This document shows, piece by piece, positions 1-5,282 of a stretch of DNA of 8,064 nucleotides; positions within the stretch are counted from its first letter, which is position 1; the number at the start of each line of letters is the position of its first letter. The position numbers were made by a program, and so were the translations under genes. The notes below the pieces were generated by a model, which worked only from the letters and a program-made list of their open reading frames with translations, ran no database searches and had not been told where the DNA came from. Location: NCBI GenBank assembly GCA_945871335.1, contig CAMBWM010000103.1, forward strand, positions 1 through 8,064, read 5' to 3'. The stretch is from Polaromonas sp. YR568 (lineage in GTDB: Bacteria > Pseudomonadota > Gammaproteobacteria > Burkholderiales > Burkholderiaceae).

Positions 1-231
1 CGGCAAACCATTTCAGCCCGCCAGGCCGATGCCCTGGTGGCGGCGGAGCTGGACGTGGCCATCGGCACTGCCTTGCTCGACGTGCGCCGCCTGGTCTTTG
101 ACGCGCAAGACAAGCCTGTGCAGTGGCTGCACGGCCTTTACCGCCCCGACCGCTACGAGTACCAGCTGGAAGTCTCGCAGGTCGGCAGCATTGATGCCCG
201 AATTTCAGTCAAGGACGGTTTACACCCATGA
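1..231 (+). CDS. GntR-family (HutC/UTRA type) transcriptional regulator, C-terminal fragment
   Basis: This is the last 76 codons of a gene that begins before the window; the frame is open from base 1 and ends in TGA at 229-231. The fragment reads like the C-terminal part of a UTRA effector-binding domain: an RQTISARQAD stretch, a short helix, then LLDVRRLVFDAQDKPVQW and the RPDRYEYQLE strand. The family hallmark is a leucine-rich turn, an R-x-x-x-D strand, a P-V pair and an R-x-D-R-Y/F strand near the C terminus. The N-terminal winged-helix DNA-binding domain is outside the window. UTRA regulators of the GntR/HutC group usually repress a neighbouring catabolic operon and release it when they bind a pathway metabolite. 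Its stop codon overlaps the start of the next gene by ATGA at 228-231, so it appears to be the first or an early gene of the operon it probably controls. I infer autoregulation and a ligand that is a substrate or intermediate of the downstream enzymes. The family call is fairly secure; the ligand is unknown. Confidence 0.75.
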   Translation, partial: RQTISARQADALVAAELDVAIGTALLDVRRLVFDAQDKPVQWLHGLYRPDRYEYQLEVSQVGSIDARISVKDGLHP

Positions 232-1514
232 GCCCACTAGCCTTACCGGCCCAGACGCTGGCCCAAAAATTACTCGCTAAAGCCGCCGGTCGTGCACAGG
301 TGGCAGTCGGTGAGATTCTCAATTGCCGGGTCGATCTGGCCATGTTCCACGACTCTTCCGGCCCGCGCCGTCTCAAGCCCATGCTCGAGGAGCTGGGTGC
401 GCAGATCTGGGACAAATCCAAGGTGGTGCTGGTGATGGACCACTATGTGCCCGAGCAGGACGACGATTCGCGTCGCATCGTGCGAATTGCCCGTGACTGG
501 GCCAAAGAGCAGCACTTGCCGCACGTCTACGACAGCATCGGCATCTGCCATGTGGTGGTACCGCAAAAAGGCCATATCCGCCCCGGCATGTTTTGCGTGG
601 GTGGTGACTCGCATTCGCCTACAGGCGGTGCGTTTGGCGCTTACATGTTTGGCATTGGCAGCACCGAAATGCTGGGTGTGATGGTCACCGGCGAGCTCTG
701 GGTGCGCGTGCCTGAAACCATTCGCATGGAATGGCGAAACAGCCTGAGCGCGGGCGTCACAGCCAAAGACATGGCGCTGCACTTGGTTGGGCGCTTCGGC
801 ATGAACGGCGGCCAGTACCAGGCTATTGAGTTTTGCGGTGAAGGGGTGCAAGCGCTTTCGATGCAAGAGCGCATGACCTTGTCCAACATGAGCGCCGAGA
901 TGGGCGCACAGGTCGGCCTGATCGCGCCTGACGACACCACGCGACAGTGGCTGGCCGCCACCGGCGAGCCCGCTGCGCAGACGCTGGACCTGGCAGGCTG
1001 CGCCGGTGACGAAGGCGCGTCTGCCACCACCCATGTGTTCGATGCCGCTACGCTGGCCCCGCAAGTGGCAGCACCGCACAGCCCAGCCAACACCCGTGCC
1101 GTGGGTGAGTTCGGCCAGGTGCGTGTGGACGTGGCTTACATCGGTGCCTGCACCGGCGCCAAGCTCGACGACTTGCGCGCTGCTGCACAGGTTTTCAAAG
1201 GGGCGAAGGTGGCCCCCGGAGTCCGCCTGATGGTGGCGCCCGCCAGCCTGCAAGACCAGGCGCAGGCCGAGGCTGAGGGCGTCATGGCTGTGTTGCGCCA
1301 GGCCGGTGCTGACGTGTTGCCCACCAGCTGCGGCGCCTGCTCGGGCTACGGCGGCAGCATTCCCAATGGTGCCAATGTCATTGCCACCACCGCCCGTAAC
1401 TTCAAGGGCCGTATGGGCTCGGCATCGGCCCAGGTCTATCTGGCCTCGCCCTACACCGTGGCCGCATCCGCCTTGCGCGGCCTGATCTCTGACCCGCGCG
1501 AGGTGATGGCATGA
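228..1514 (+). CDS. Aconitase-superfamily hydro-lyase, large (Fe-S) subunit; LeuC/HacA/DmdA-like
   Basis: The 428-residue catalytic subunit of a two-subunit [4Fe-4S] dehydratase interconverting a 2-hydroxy diacid and its unsaturated form. Motifs in order: DHYVP (71-75), GGDSHSPTGGAFGA (125-138), FGIGSTE (141-147), IGACTG (305-310), TSCGACSG (366-373) and NFKGRMGS (391-398). Cys308, Cys368 and Cys371 match the three cluster ligands of aconitase and isopropylmalate isomerase, so the cluster site looks intact. The length fits the short class (archaeal-type LeuC, homoaconitase, 2,3-dimethylmalate dehydratase DmdA) rather than the roughly 466-residue enterobacterial LeuC. The usual D-S-H-T-x-T-H segment reads DSHSPTG here, and G-S-C-T-N reads GACTG, which suggests a non-standard substrate. 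The start overlaps the regulator's stop (ATGA) and AAGGA lies at 211-215, a slightly long 12 bases upstream. Its small subunit follows directly, and a dehydrogenase and lyase come next; no leuA or leuB is nearby. A catabolic role is inferred. The superfamily is certain; isopropylmalate dehydratase is the default label but probably not the function. Confidence 0.9.
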   Translation: MSPLALPAQTLAQKLLAKAAGRAQVAVGEILNCRVDLAMFHDSSGPRRLKPMLEELGAQIWDKSKVVLVMDHYVPEQDDDSRRIVRIARDWAKEQHLPHVYDSIGICHVVVPQKGHIRPGMFCVGGDSHSPTGGAFGAYMFGIGSTEMLGVMVTGELWVRVPETIRMEWRNSLSAGVTAKDMALHLVGRFGMNGGQYQAIEFCGEGVQALSMQERMTLSNMSAEMGAQVGLIAPDDTTRQWLAATGEPAAQTLDLAGCAGDEGASATTHVFDAATLAPQVAAPHSPANTRAVGEFGQVRVDVAYIGACTGAKLDDLRAAAQVFKGAKVAPGVRLMVAPASLQDQAQAEAEGVMAVLRQAGADVLPTSCGACSGYGGSIPNGANVIATTARNFKGRMGSASAQVYLASPYTVAASALRGLISDPREVMA

Positions 1515-1999
1515 GTGTTCATCGCGTCTGGAAATTTGGCCCTGAAATTGACACCGATGCGCTGGCACCCGGGGCTTACATGAAGCTGGGCATCGAGGGC
1601 ATTGCGCCGCATTGCCTTGAAGCGGTGCGCCCCGAGTTTGCAGCCCAGGTCCAGCCCGGCGCGGTAATCGCGGCCGGGCCGAACTTCGGCATCGGCTCCT
1701 CACGCGAGCAGGCGGTGGCGGCGCTGGTGCATCTGGGTGTGAAGGCCGTGATTGCGCCGTCTTTCAGCGGTTTGTTTTTCCGCAATGCTTTCAACCTCGG
1801 TCTGCTGCTGCTCACCACGTCCGATGCAGAGCAACTCGAAGAAGCCGAACAGATCGAGCTTGACCTGCAGTCCCTGACGCTGCGGCGCCCCTCGGGTCAG
1901 CAGTTGGTGTGCCAGCCCATTCCCGGGTTTTTACTCGACATGGTGGCGGCTGGCGGCTTGATGAACCAACTCAGACAACGGCAGGGACGGACTGCATGA
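1511..1999 (+). CDS. Aconitase-superfamily hydro-lyase, small (swivel) subunit; LeuD/DmdB-like
   Basis: A 162-residue swivelling-domain subunit that closes over the Fe-S site of the large subunit and supplies substrate-binding residues. Visible family signatures are DTD (14-16) near the N terminus, the NFGIGSSREQA loop (58-68) and APSFSGLFFRNAFNLGLL (82-99). The Ser-Ser-Arg of the loop corresponds to the catalytic serine/arginine segment of aconitases. The length fits the short LeuD/HacB/DmdB type (about 160-170 residues) rather than the 200-residue enterobacterial LeuD. The segment AYMKLG (22-27) occupies the place of the Y-L-R/K loop that tunes substrate choice in isopropylmalate isomerase and homoaconitase. 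SREQA replaces the common SREHA; from memory SREQA also occurs in homoaconitases. The start ATG at 1511 overlaps the large-subunit stop as ATGA, with GAGGTGA at 1500-1506 as ribosome binding site, giving translational coupling suited to a 1:1 complex. The pairing with the upstream gene is secure; the substrate is not known. Confidence 0.9.
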   Translation: MSVHRVWKFGPEIDTDALAPGAYMKLGIEGIAPHCLEAVRPEFAAQVQPGAVIAAGPNFGIGSSREQAVAALVHLGVKAVIAPSFSGLFFRNAFNLGLLLLTTSDAEQLEEAEQIELDLQSLTLRRPSGQQLVCQPIPGFLLDMVAAGGLMNQLRQRQGRTA

Positions 2000-3411
2000 G
2001 TGCCGCAGCGTCAAACAACACCAACGGTCCTCGCCTTGTGCGCGCTGACTGCATGCCCGCCGATACACCGCAGGTGCCTGTGGTGATGGTGGGTGCCGGT
2101 GCCTGCGGCTTGACCGCCGCGGTTCGCTTGCGCGATGCCGGCATTGACTGCGTGCTGCTCGAGCGTGACGCCATGGCCACGGGTTCAACGGCCCTGTCTT
2201 CGGGCTTCATTCCTGCGGCGGGTACGCGCTTGCAAAAGTCGCTGGGCATTGAGGACTCGGCTCAACTGTTTGCCAAAGATATTCAGGCCAAGGCCCACGG
2301 CGACGCCGCCCCGCACCTGGTGACGGCTTTCGCGCAAGCGGTGGCACAGGCCATCGACTCACTGGAACAGCATGGCATCGGCTTTGAAGTGCTGGACGGT
2401 TTTTTATACCCGGGCCACAGCGTGCGCCGTATGCATGCCTTGCCCGAACGCACCGGTGCTGCCCTGATGATGCAACTCGAGCGCGCTGCCAGTAGCGCCG
2501 GTGCTGACGTGCTGACCGAAGCCGTGGTGCGCGAGCTGTGGCTGAACGCCAACGACCTGGTGTTGGGCGTGGGTTACCAGCGCCCGGACGGCAGCATGGA
2601 GTACCTGGCCTGCGAGCTGCTCATCTTGTCTTGCAACGGTTTTGGTGGCAACACGCAGATGGTCAGCGAACTGCTACCGGCCATGGCGCAGGCCTTGTTT
2701 GTTGGCCATGTCGGCAATGACGGCAGTGCCATCGCCTGGGGCAAGGCGTTGGGTGCGCGGCTTGCAGACCTGGGTGGCTACCAGGGCCACGGCTCCTGGG
2801 TCACGCCGCAGGGCGCGCTGATGAGCTGGGCCCCGATGATGGAGGGCGCAGTGCAGGTCAATAGCCGCGGCCTGCGCTTTCACAACGAGACCCTGGGCTA
2901 CTCGGAAGCGGCCGTCCATGTGCTGGACCAGCCCGGCGGCATCGCCTTCAATGTCTTTGATACGCCCTTGCTGACCCTGGCCCGTACTTTCCCGGATTTC
3001 GTTGAAGCCGAAGGCGCGGGCGCCCTGAAAGTGGCCGCCGACATACCGGCGCTGGCCGTCCTGATCGGTTGCGACGCAGACACCCTGGCCAACACACTGG
3101 CAGCAGTTGCAACCGGCAAACCGGATGCTTTTGGCCGCAGCTTCAAGCGGGCTTTGAGCGCGCCTTACTACGCTGTCAAGGTCACCGGTACTTTGTTTCA
3201 CACGCAAGGCGGACTGGACATTGACGCCCACTGCCGCGTGCTGCGCGCTGACGGCTCACCCTTGCCCAATTTACTGGCTGCCGGTGGTGCGGCCCGCGGC
3301 GTGTCGGGCAATGCAGTGTGGGGTTATTTGTCCGGCAACGGATTGCTCAGCGCTGTGGGCGGCGGCTGGGTGGCGGCAGGCACGGCAGCCGCGCAACTGG
3401 CACCGGCCTGA
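1996..3411 (+). CDS. FAD-dependent dehydrogenase, fumarate reductase/ketosteroid dehydrogenase family (FAD_binding_2)
   Basis: A 471-residue soluble flavoprotein with no heme domain, membrane segment or clear export signal. The FAD-binding Rossmann loop is VGAGACGL (32-39), followed by the ribose-binding ER at 56-57. Further family blocks are TGSTALSSGF (62-71), CNGFGGN (213-219, in place of the usual G-G-F-G-x-N), HVGNDGSAIAWG (238-249), VNSRGLRFHNE (288-298), FHTQGGLDID (401-410) and the C-terminal FAD lid AGGAARGVSG (429-438) with YLSGNGLL (444-451). His402 matches the substrate-binding His of fumarate reductases. Where those enzymes carry the proton-donating Arg of the T-R-D motif, this protein seems to have Tyr302 (ETLGYSEA), as in dehydrogenating relatives. 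I therefore infer alkane-to-alkene oxidation of a diacid or triacid, comparable to tricarballylate dehydrogenase TcuA. The start at 1996 is chosen because AGGGA at 1983-1987 has ideal spacing and the ATG overlaps the previous stop (ATGA); an upstream in-frame ATG at 1909 would overlap the small-subunit gene by 91 bases. The electron acceptor is unknown. Confidence 0.82.
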   Translation: MSAAASNNTNGPRLVRADCMPADTPQVPVVMVGAGACGLTAAVRLRDAGIDCVLLERDAMATGSTALSSGFIPAAGTRLQKSLGIEDSAQLFAKDIQAKAHGDAAPHLVTAFAQAVAQAIDSLEQHGIGFEVLDGFLYPGHSVRRMHALPERTGAALMMQLERAASSAGADVLTEAVVRELWLNANDLVLGVGYQRPDGSMEYLACELLILSCNGFGGNTQMVSELLPAMAQALFVGHVGNDGSAIAWGKALGARLADLGGYQGHGSWVTPQGALMSWAPMMEGAVQVNSRGLRFHNETLGYSEAAVHVLDQPGGIAFNVFDTPLLTLARTFPDFVEAEGAGALKVAADIPALAVLIGCDADTLANTLAAVATGKPDAFGRSFKRALSAPYYAVKVTGTLFHTQGGLDIDAHCRVLRADGSPLPNLLAAGGAARGVSGNAVWGYLSGNGLLSAVGGGWVAAGTAAAQLAPA

Positions 3412-3456
3412 AACCTTGCCCGCTCACTTTTTTATAACTTTTTCAATCGGAACAAT
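3412..3456 (+). other. AT-rich gap between dehydrogenase and lyase genes with a possible -10 element
   Basis: This is the only real gap inside the plus-strand operon. It is markedly AT-rich compared with the flanking coding DNA and contains TATAAC at 3433-3438, a 5/6 match to a sigma-70 -10 box. No -35 match lies 16-18 bases upstream. It may be a weak internal promoter boosting the lyase or simply an unstructured leader; the evidence is thin. Confidence 0.25.
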
Positions 3457-4314
3457 ATGGCCATCACACTGAAACAGCGCCTTCAGCAGCCCCAGGTCTT
3501 GCTGGCCCCCGGGATCTACGACCCCCTGACCGCTTTGATCGCCGAGCAGTCTGGTTTTGAAGCGCTCTACCTCTCAGGGGCGTCAATTGCCTACACCCGG
3601 CTGGGCCGCTCCGACATCGGCCTGACCACCGCCACCGAGGTGGCTGACTGCCTGGCCCGTATCACCGAGCGCGTGAGCATTCCGGTCATCGTCGACGCCG
3701 ACACCGGCTTTGGCAATGCCCTCAACACCATGCGCACGGTACGCGCTTTTGAGCAAGCCGGCGCCGCCATGCTGCAAATCGAAGACCAGACCTTTCCCAA
3801 ACGCTGCGGCCACCTGGATGGCAAAACTGTGGTGCCCACCTTAGAGATGTGCGGGAAGCTGCGCGCCGCACTCGACGCCCGTAAATCCTCAGACACCTTG
3901 ATTCTGGCGCGCACCGACGCACTGGCCGTTGAAGGTTTTGAAGCCACTATGGAGCGCGCCGAGGCTTATCTGGCCTGCGGCGTGGACGCGCTTTTTATAG
4001 AAGCCTTGCGCACGCCCGAGCAGATGACCCAGGCCTGCAAGCGCTTTGCTGGGCGCATTCCTTTGCTGGCGAACATGGTTGAAGGCGGCAAGACGCCTGT
4101 TCAAAGCGCTACGGTACTGGGCGAGACGGGTTTCAAAATTGTGATTTTTCCGGGTGGAACGGCCAGGGCCGTGGCCTTCACCCTGCAAAAATACTACGCC
4201 AGTCTGCACACTCACCAGACCACAGCGCCCATGCAAGACCAGATGTTGAATTTTGACGAACTCAACGCGGTGATCGGAACGCCCGAGTTGATGGCGCTGG
4301 GCCAGCGCTACTGA
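3457..4314 (+). CDS. Isocitrate lyase/PEP mutase-family C-C lyase (2,3-dimethylmalate lyase/methylisocitrate lyase-like)
   Basis: A complete 285-residue TIM-barrel enzyme of the isocitrate lyase/phosphoenolpyruvate mutase superfamily. Motifs: YLSGASIA (38-45), Mg2+-binding DADTGFGN (80-87), QIEDQ (107-111), PKRCGH (114-119), LARTDA (150-155) and NMVEGGKTP (206-214). Cys117 in K-R-C-G-H is the catalytic acid/base of the true lyases (methylisocitrate lyase, 2,3-dimethylmalate lyase, isocitrate lyase) and of oxaloacetate hydrolase, and argues against a phosphonate mutase. The NMVEGGKTP loop resembles the 2,3-dimethylmalate lyase/oxaloacetate hydrolase branch more than PrpB, which has T-E-F-G here. 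Expected chemistry is retro-aldol/Claisen cleavage of a 2-hydroxyacid to pyruvate or glyoxylate plus a carboxylate. It follows the dehydrogenase gene after a 45-base AT-rich gap, on the same strand, so it probably takes the product of the hydratase. The ribosome binding site is weak (CGGA at 3448-3451). A generic phosphorylmutase label would be misleading. Superfamily certain; substrate inferred. Confidence 0.88.
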   Translation: MAITLKQRLQQPQVLLAPGIYDPLTALIAEQSGFEALYLSGASIAYTRLGRSDIGLTTATEVADCLARITERVSIPVIVDADTGFGNALNTMRTVRAFEQAGAAMLQIEDQTFPKRCGHLDGKTVVPTLEMCGKLRAALDARKSSDTLILARTDALAVEGFEATMERAEAYLACGVDALFIEALRTPEQMTQACKRFAGRIPLLANMVEGGKTPVQSATVLGETGFKIVIFPGGTARAVAFTLQKYYASLHTHQTTAPMQDQMLNFDELNAVIGTPELMALGQRY

Positions 4315-4340
4315 GCCAGCGCTTCTGATTCAGCGCTACT
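4301..4340. repeat. Three imperfect tandem copies of a 14-bp unit at the lyase stop codon
   Basis: The unit GCCAGCGCTACTGA at 4301-4314 is repeated as GCCAGCGCTTCTGA at 4315-4328 (one mismatch), then partly as TTCAGCGCTACT at 4329-4340. The first copy includes the lyase stop codon. Each copy carries the palindromic core AGCGCT (4304-4309, 4318-4323, 4332-4337) at exact 14-bp spacing, so neighbouring cores could pair with each other in RNA. It sits just before the terminator between two convergent genes. Confidence 0.7.
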
Positions 4341-4346
4341 ATGCCC

Positions 4347-4378
4347 ACGGGCTGGCGCCCGCAGCCTGTTTACTTTTC
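4347..4378 (+). terminator. Probable Rho-independent terminator of the plus-strand operon
   Basis: An 8-bp stem (4347-4354 pairing with 4362-4369, one G-U pair) built around GGCTG/CAGCC encloses a 7-base loop and is followed by a T-rich stretch TTACTTTTC at 4370-4378. It begins 33 bases after the lyase stop. On the minus strand the same hairpin lies immediately past the FKBP stop but has no T-run after it, so it should work mainly in the plus direction. The T-tract is interrupted, so efficiency is uncertain. Confidence 0.5.
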
Positions 4379-4771
4379 AATCGCCAGCAGCTCGACCTCG
4401 AAGGTCAGCGTGGCATTGGGTGGCACCACGCCGCCGGCGCCGCGATCACCATAAGCCGTGGCCGGCGGGCAGGTCAGGGTGGCCTTGCCACCGACCTTGA
4501 TTTTTTGCATGCCTTCAGTCCAGCAAGGCACCACGCGGCTGAGCGGGAAGGTGGCGGGCTGGCCGCGCTTGTAAGAGCTGTCGAACTCCGTGCCATTGGC
4601 CAGCGTCCCGCGGTAATGCACTTTGACCGCATCTGAGGCCTTGGGGTTGGCGCCCGTGCCATCGACCGTGTGCGTCACCTTGACGCCGGAGGGCAGAGTT
4701 TCAGCGGGGGCGGCGGCCAGCAGGGCGGTGCTCAGCAGGCTCAGGGCAAAGAAGGCGAGGGTGGTTTTCAT
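4370..4771 (-). CDS. Secreted FKBP-type peptidyl-prolyl cis-trans isomerase
   Basis: A 133-residue protein made of a signal peptide and one FKBP domain. The N terminus MKTTLAFFALSLLSTALLAA is a typical Sec signal with cleavage likely after the Ala run near residues 19-21; there is no lipobox Cys, so the mature protein should be soluble in the periplasm. The FKBP domain covers about residues 46-130 with the hallmarks VKVHYRGTLANGTEFDSS (49-66), the pocket tryptophan in WTEGMQ (84-89), AYGDRGAGG (106-114) and VPPNATLTFEVELL (116-129). It should catalyse proline isomerisation to assist folding of exported proteins. Two cysteines, Cys83 (just before the pocket Trp) and Cys101, could form a disulfide in the periplasm. 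I chose the ATG at 4771 because it gives a canonical signal peptide; an in-frame ATG at 4801 would add ten residues. No strong ribosome binding site precedes either. It converges with the lyase gene and follows gcvH by 72 bases; no functional link is evident. Confidence 0.88.
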   Translation of the reverse strand: MKTTLAFFALSLLSTALLAAAPAETLPSGVKVTHTVDGTGANPKASDAVKVHYRGTLANGTEFDSSYKRGQPATFPLSRVVPCWTEGMQKIKVGGKATLTCPPATAYGDRGAGGVVPPNATLTFEVELLAIEK

Positions 4772-4843
4772 GGCGTCAGAGTAGTTTAAAAAAACCACCA
4801 TTTTCCATGAGTTTGCGGGTTCTCAATGAACATGGCGCAAGTG
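4772..4843 (-). other. Spacer between gcvH and the FKBP gene with an imperfect stem-loop
   Basis: The spacer can fold through TTGCG (4813-4817) with CGCAA (4836-4840), with an inner TTC/GAA pairing; CCATG (4805-4809) with CATGG (4831-4835) is a competing alternative. In minus-strand RNA a run of seven U follows only about 20 bases downstream, too far for a classical terminator. It could attenuate transcription after gcvH or be a leader of the FKBP gene. I see no convincing promoter for the FKBP gene here. Confidence 0.25.
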
Positions 4844-5206
4844 TCAGCTGGAGAATGCAGCGTAAGCGTTGTCGTCCATCAGGCCGTCGAGCTGCGCAGC
4901 GTCTGTCAGCCTGACCTTGAAGAACCAGCCAGCGCCTTGCGGGTCGGTGTTGGCCAGTGAGGGGTCTTCGCGCAGCGCTTCGTTGACTTCGATCACTTCA
5001 CCGCTGACCGGCATGTAGACATCGGCGGCGGCTTTGACGGATTCGACCACGCCGGCTGTTTCTTTTTGGGCGATCGCCTTGCCGATGGCCGGCAGATCAA
5101 CAAACACCACGTCGCCCAGGGCGTCTTGCGCGTGGGCGGTGATGCCGATGCGGGCGTGGTCACCGTCAACCTCGACCCATACGTGGTCTTCGGTGTACTT
5201 GGTCAT
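4844..5206 (-). CDS. gcvH: Glycine cleavage system H protein (lipoyl carrier)
   Basis: A 120-residue lipoyl-domain protein. H protein carries the aminomethyl group from glycine decarboxylase (P) to the aminomethyltransferase (T) on a lipoyl-lysine, and its dihydrolipoyl form is reoxidised by L protein. The lipoylation signature is clear: ETAGVVESVKAAADVYMPVSGEV, split as ETAGVVESVK (49-58) with Lys58 as the modified residue, and DVYMPVSGEV (62-71). The N-terminal KYTEDHVWVEVDGDHARIG (3-21) and the C-terminal GAGWFFKVRL segment are also family-typical. Start 5206 is favoured because GGAGA (plus-strand TCTCC, 5211-5215) lies just upstream; the longer in-frame start at 5236 would place that site inside the coding region. 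gcvT and gcvP, normally adjacent, are not in this window, and there is no room for a glycine riboswitch in the 76-base upstream gap. The identification is secure. Confidence 0.95.
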   Translation of the reverse strand: MTKYTEDHVWVEVDGDHARIGITAHAQDALGDVVFVDLPAIGKAIAQKETAGVVESVKAAADVYMPVSGEVIEVNEALREDPSLANTDPQGAGWFFKVRLTDAAQLDGLMDDNAYAAFSS

Positions 5207-5210
5207 GAAG

Positions 5211-5215
5211 TCTCC
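5211..5215 (-). promoter_or_regulatory. Ribosome binding site that decides the gcvH start
   Basis: GGAGA on the minus strand ends four bases before the ATG at 5206. It supports translation of the 120-residue form and argues against in-frame upstream starts at 5236 and 5221, which would bury this site. Confidence 0.6.
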
Positions 5216-5234
5216 GGTCATAGTTGAAAAGGCC

Positions 5235-5263
5235 AAGCTAAATTAGCCTAGCGAGGGTGGCAA
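5235..5263 (-). promoter_or_regulatory. Possible sigma-70 promoter for gcvH overlapping a palindrome
   Basis: On the minus strand TTGCCA (5258-5263, 5/6 match to the -35 consensus) is followed after 17 bases by TAGCTT (5235-5240, only 3/6 match to -10). Transcription would begin near 5228, leaving a short leader with the GGAGA site. The perfect inverted repeat GCTAAATTAGC (5237-5247) overlaps the -10, a place where a regulator could bind. Weak -10, so treat as a candidate only. Confidence 0.3.
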
Positions 5264-5282
5264 GATGATGAGCGCCAAAAAC

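Noticed and set aside
270..1703. Long open frame of 477 codons on the minus strand
   Set aside because: It lies antisense to the hydratase subunits, has a low-complexity His/Gly/Ala-rich composition with no recognisable domain, and is explained by GC-rich codon bias of the real genes.
1909..1995. Earlier in-frame ATG for the flavoprotein
   Set aside because: It would overlap the small-subunit gene by 91 bases, and the added residues are not family-like. The ATG at 1996 has AGGGA at good spacing.
2674..3231. 185-codon open frame on the minus strand
   Set aside because: Antisense to the flavoprotein gene, without motifs or a ribosome binding site.
228..4314. Methylcitrate cycle (prp) or leucine biosynthesis operon
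   Set aside because: No citrate synthase, PrpD/AcnD-PrpF, leuA or leuB is present, the lyase loop differs from PrpB, and a flavoprotein dehydrogenase is not part of either pathway.
5207..5282. Possible glycine riboswitch before gcvH
   Set aside because: The gap is only 76 bases, too short for an aptamer plus expression platform, and I see no aptamer-like conserved core.
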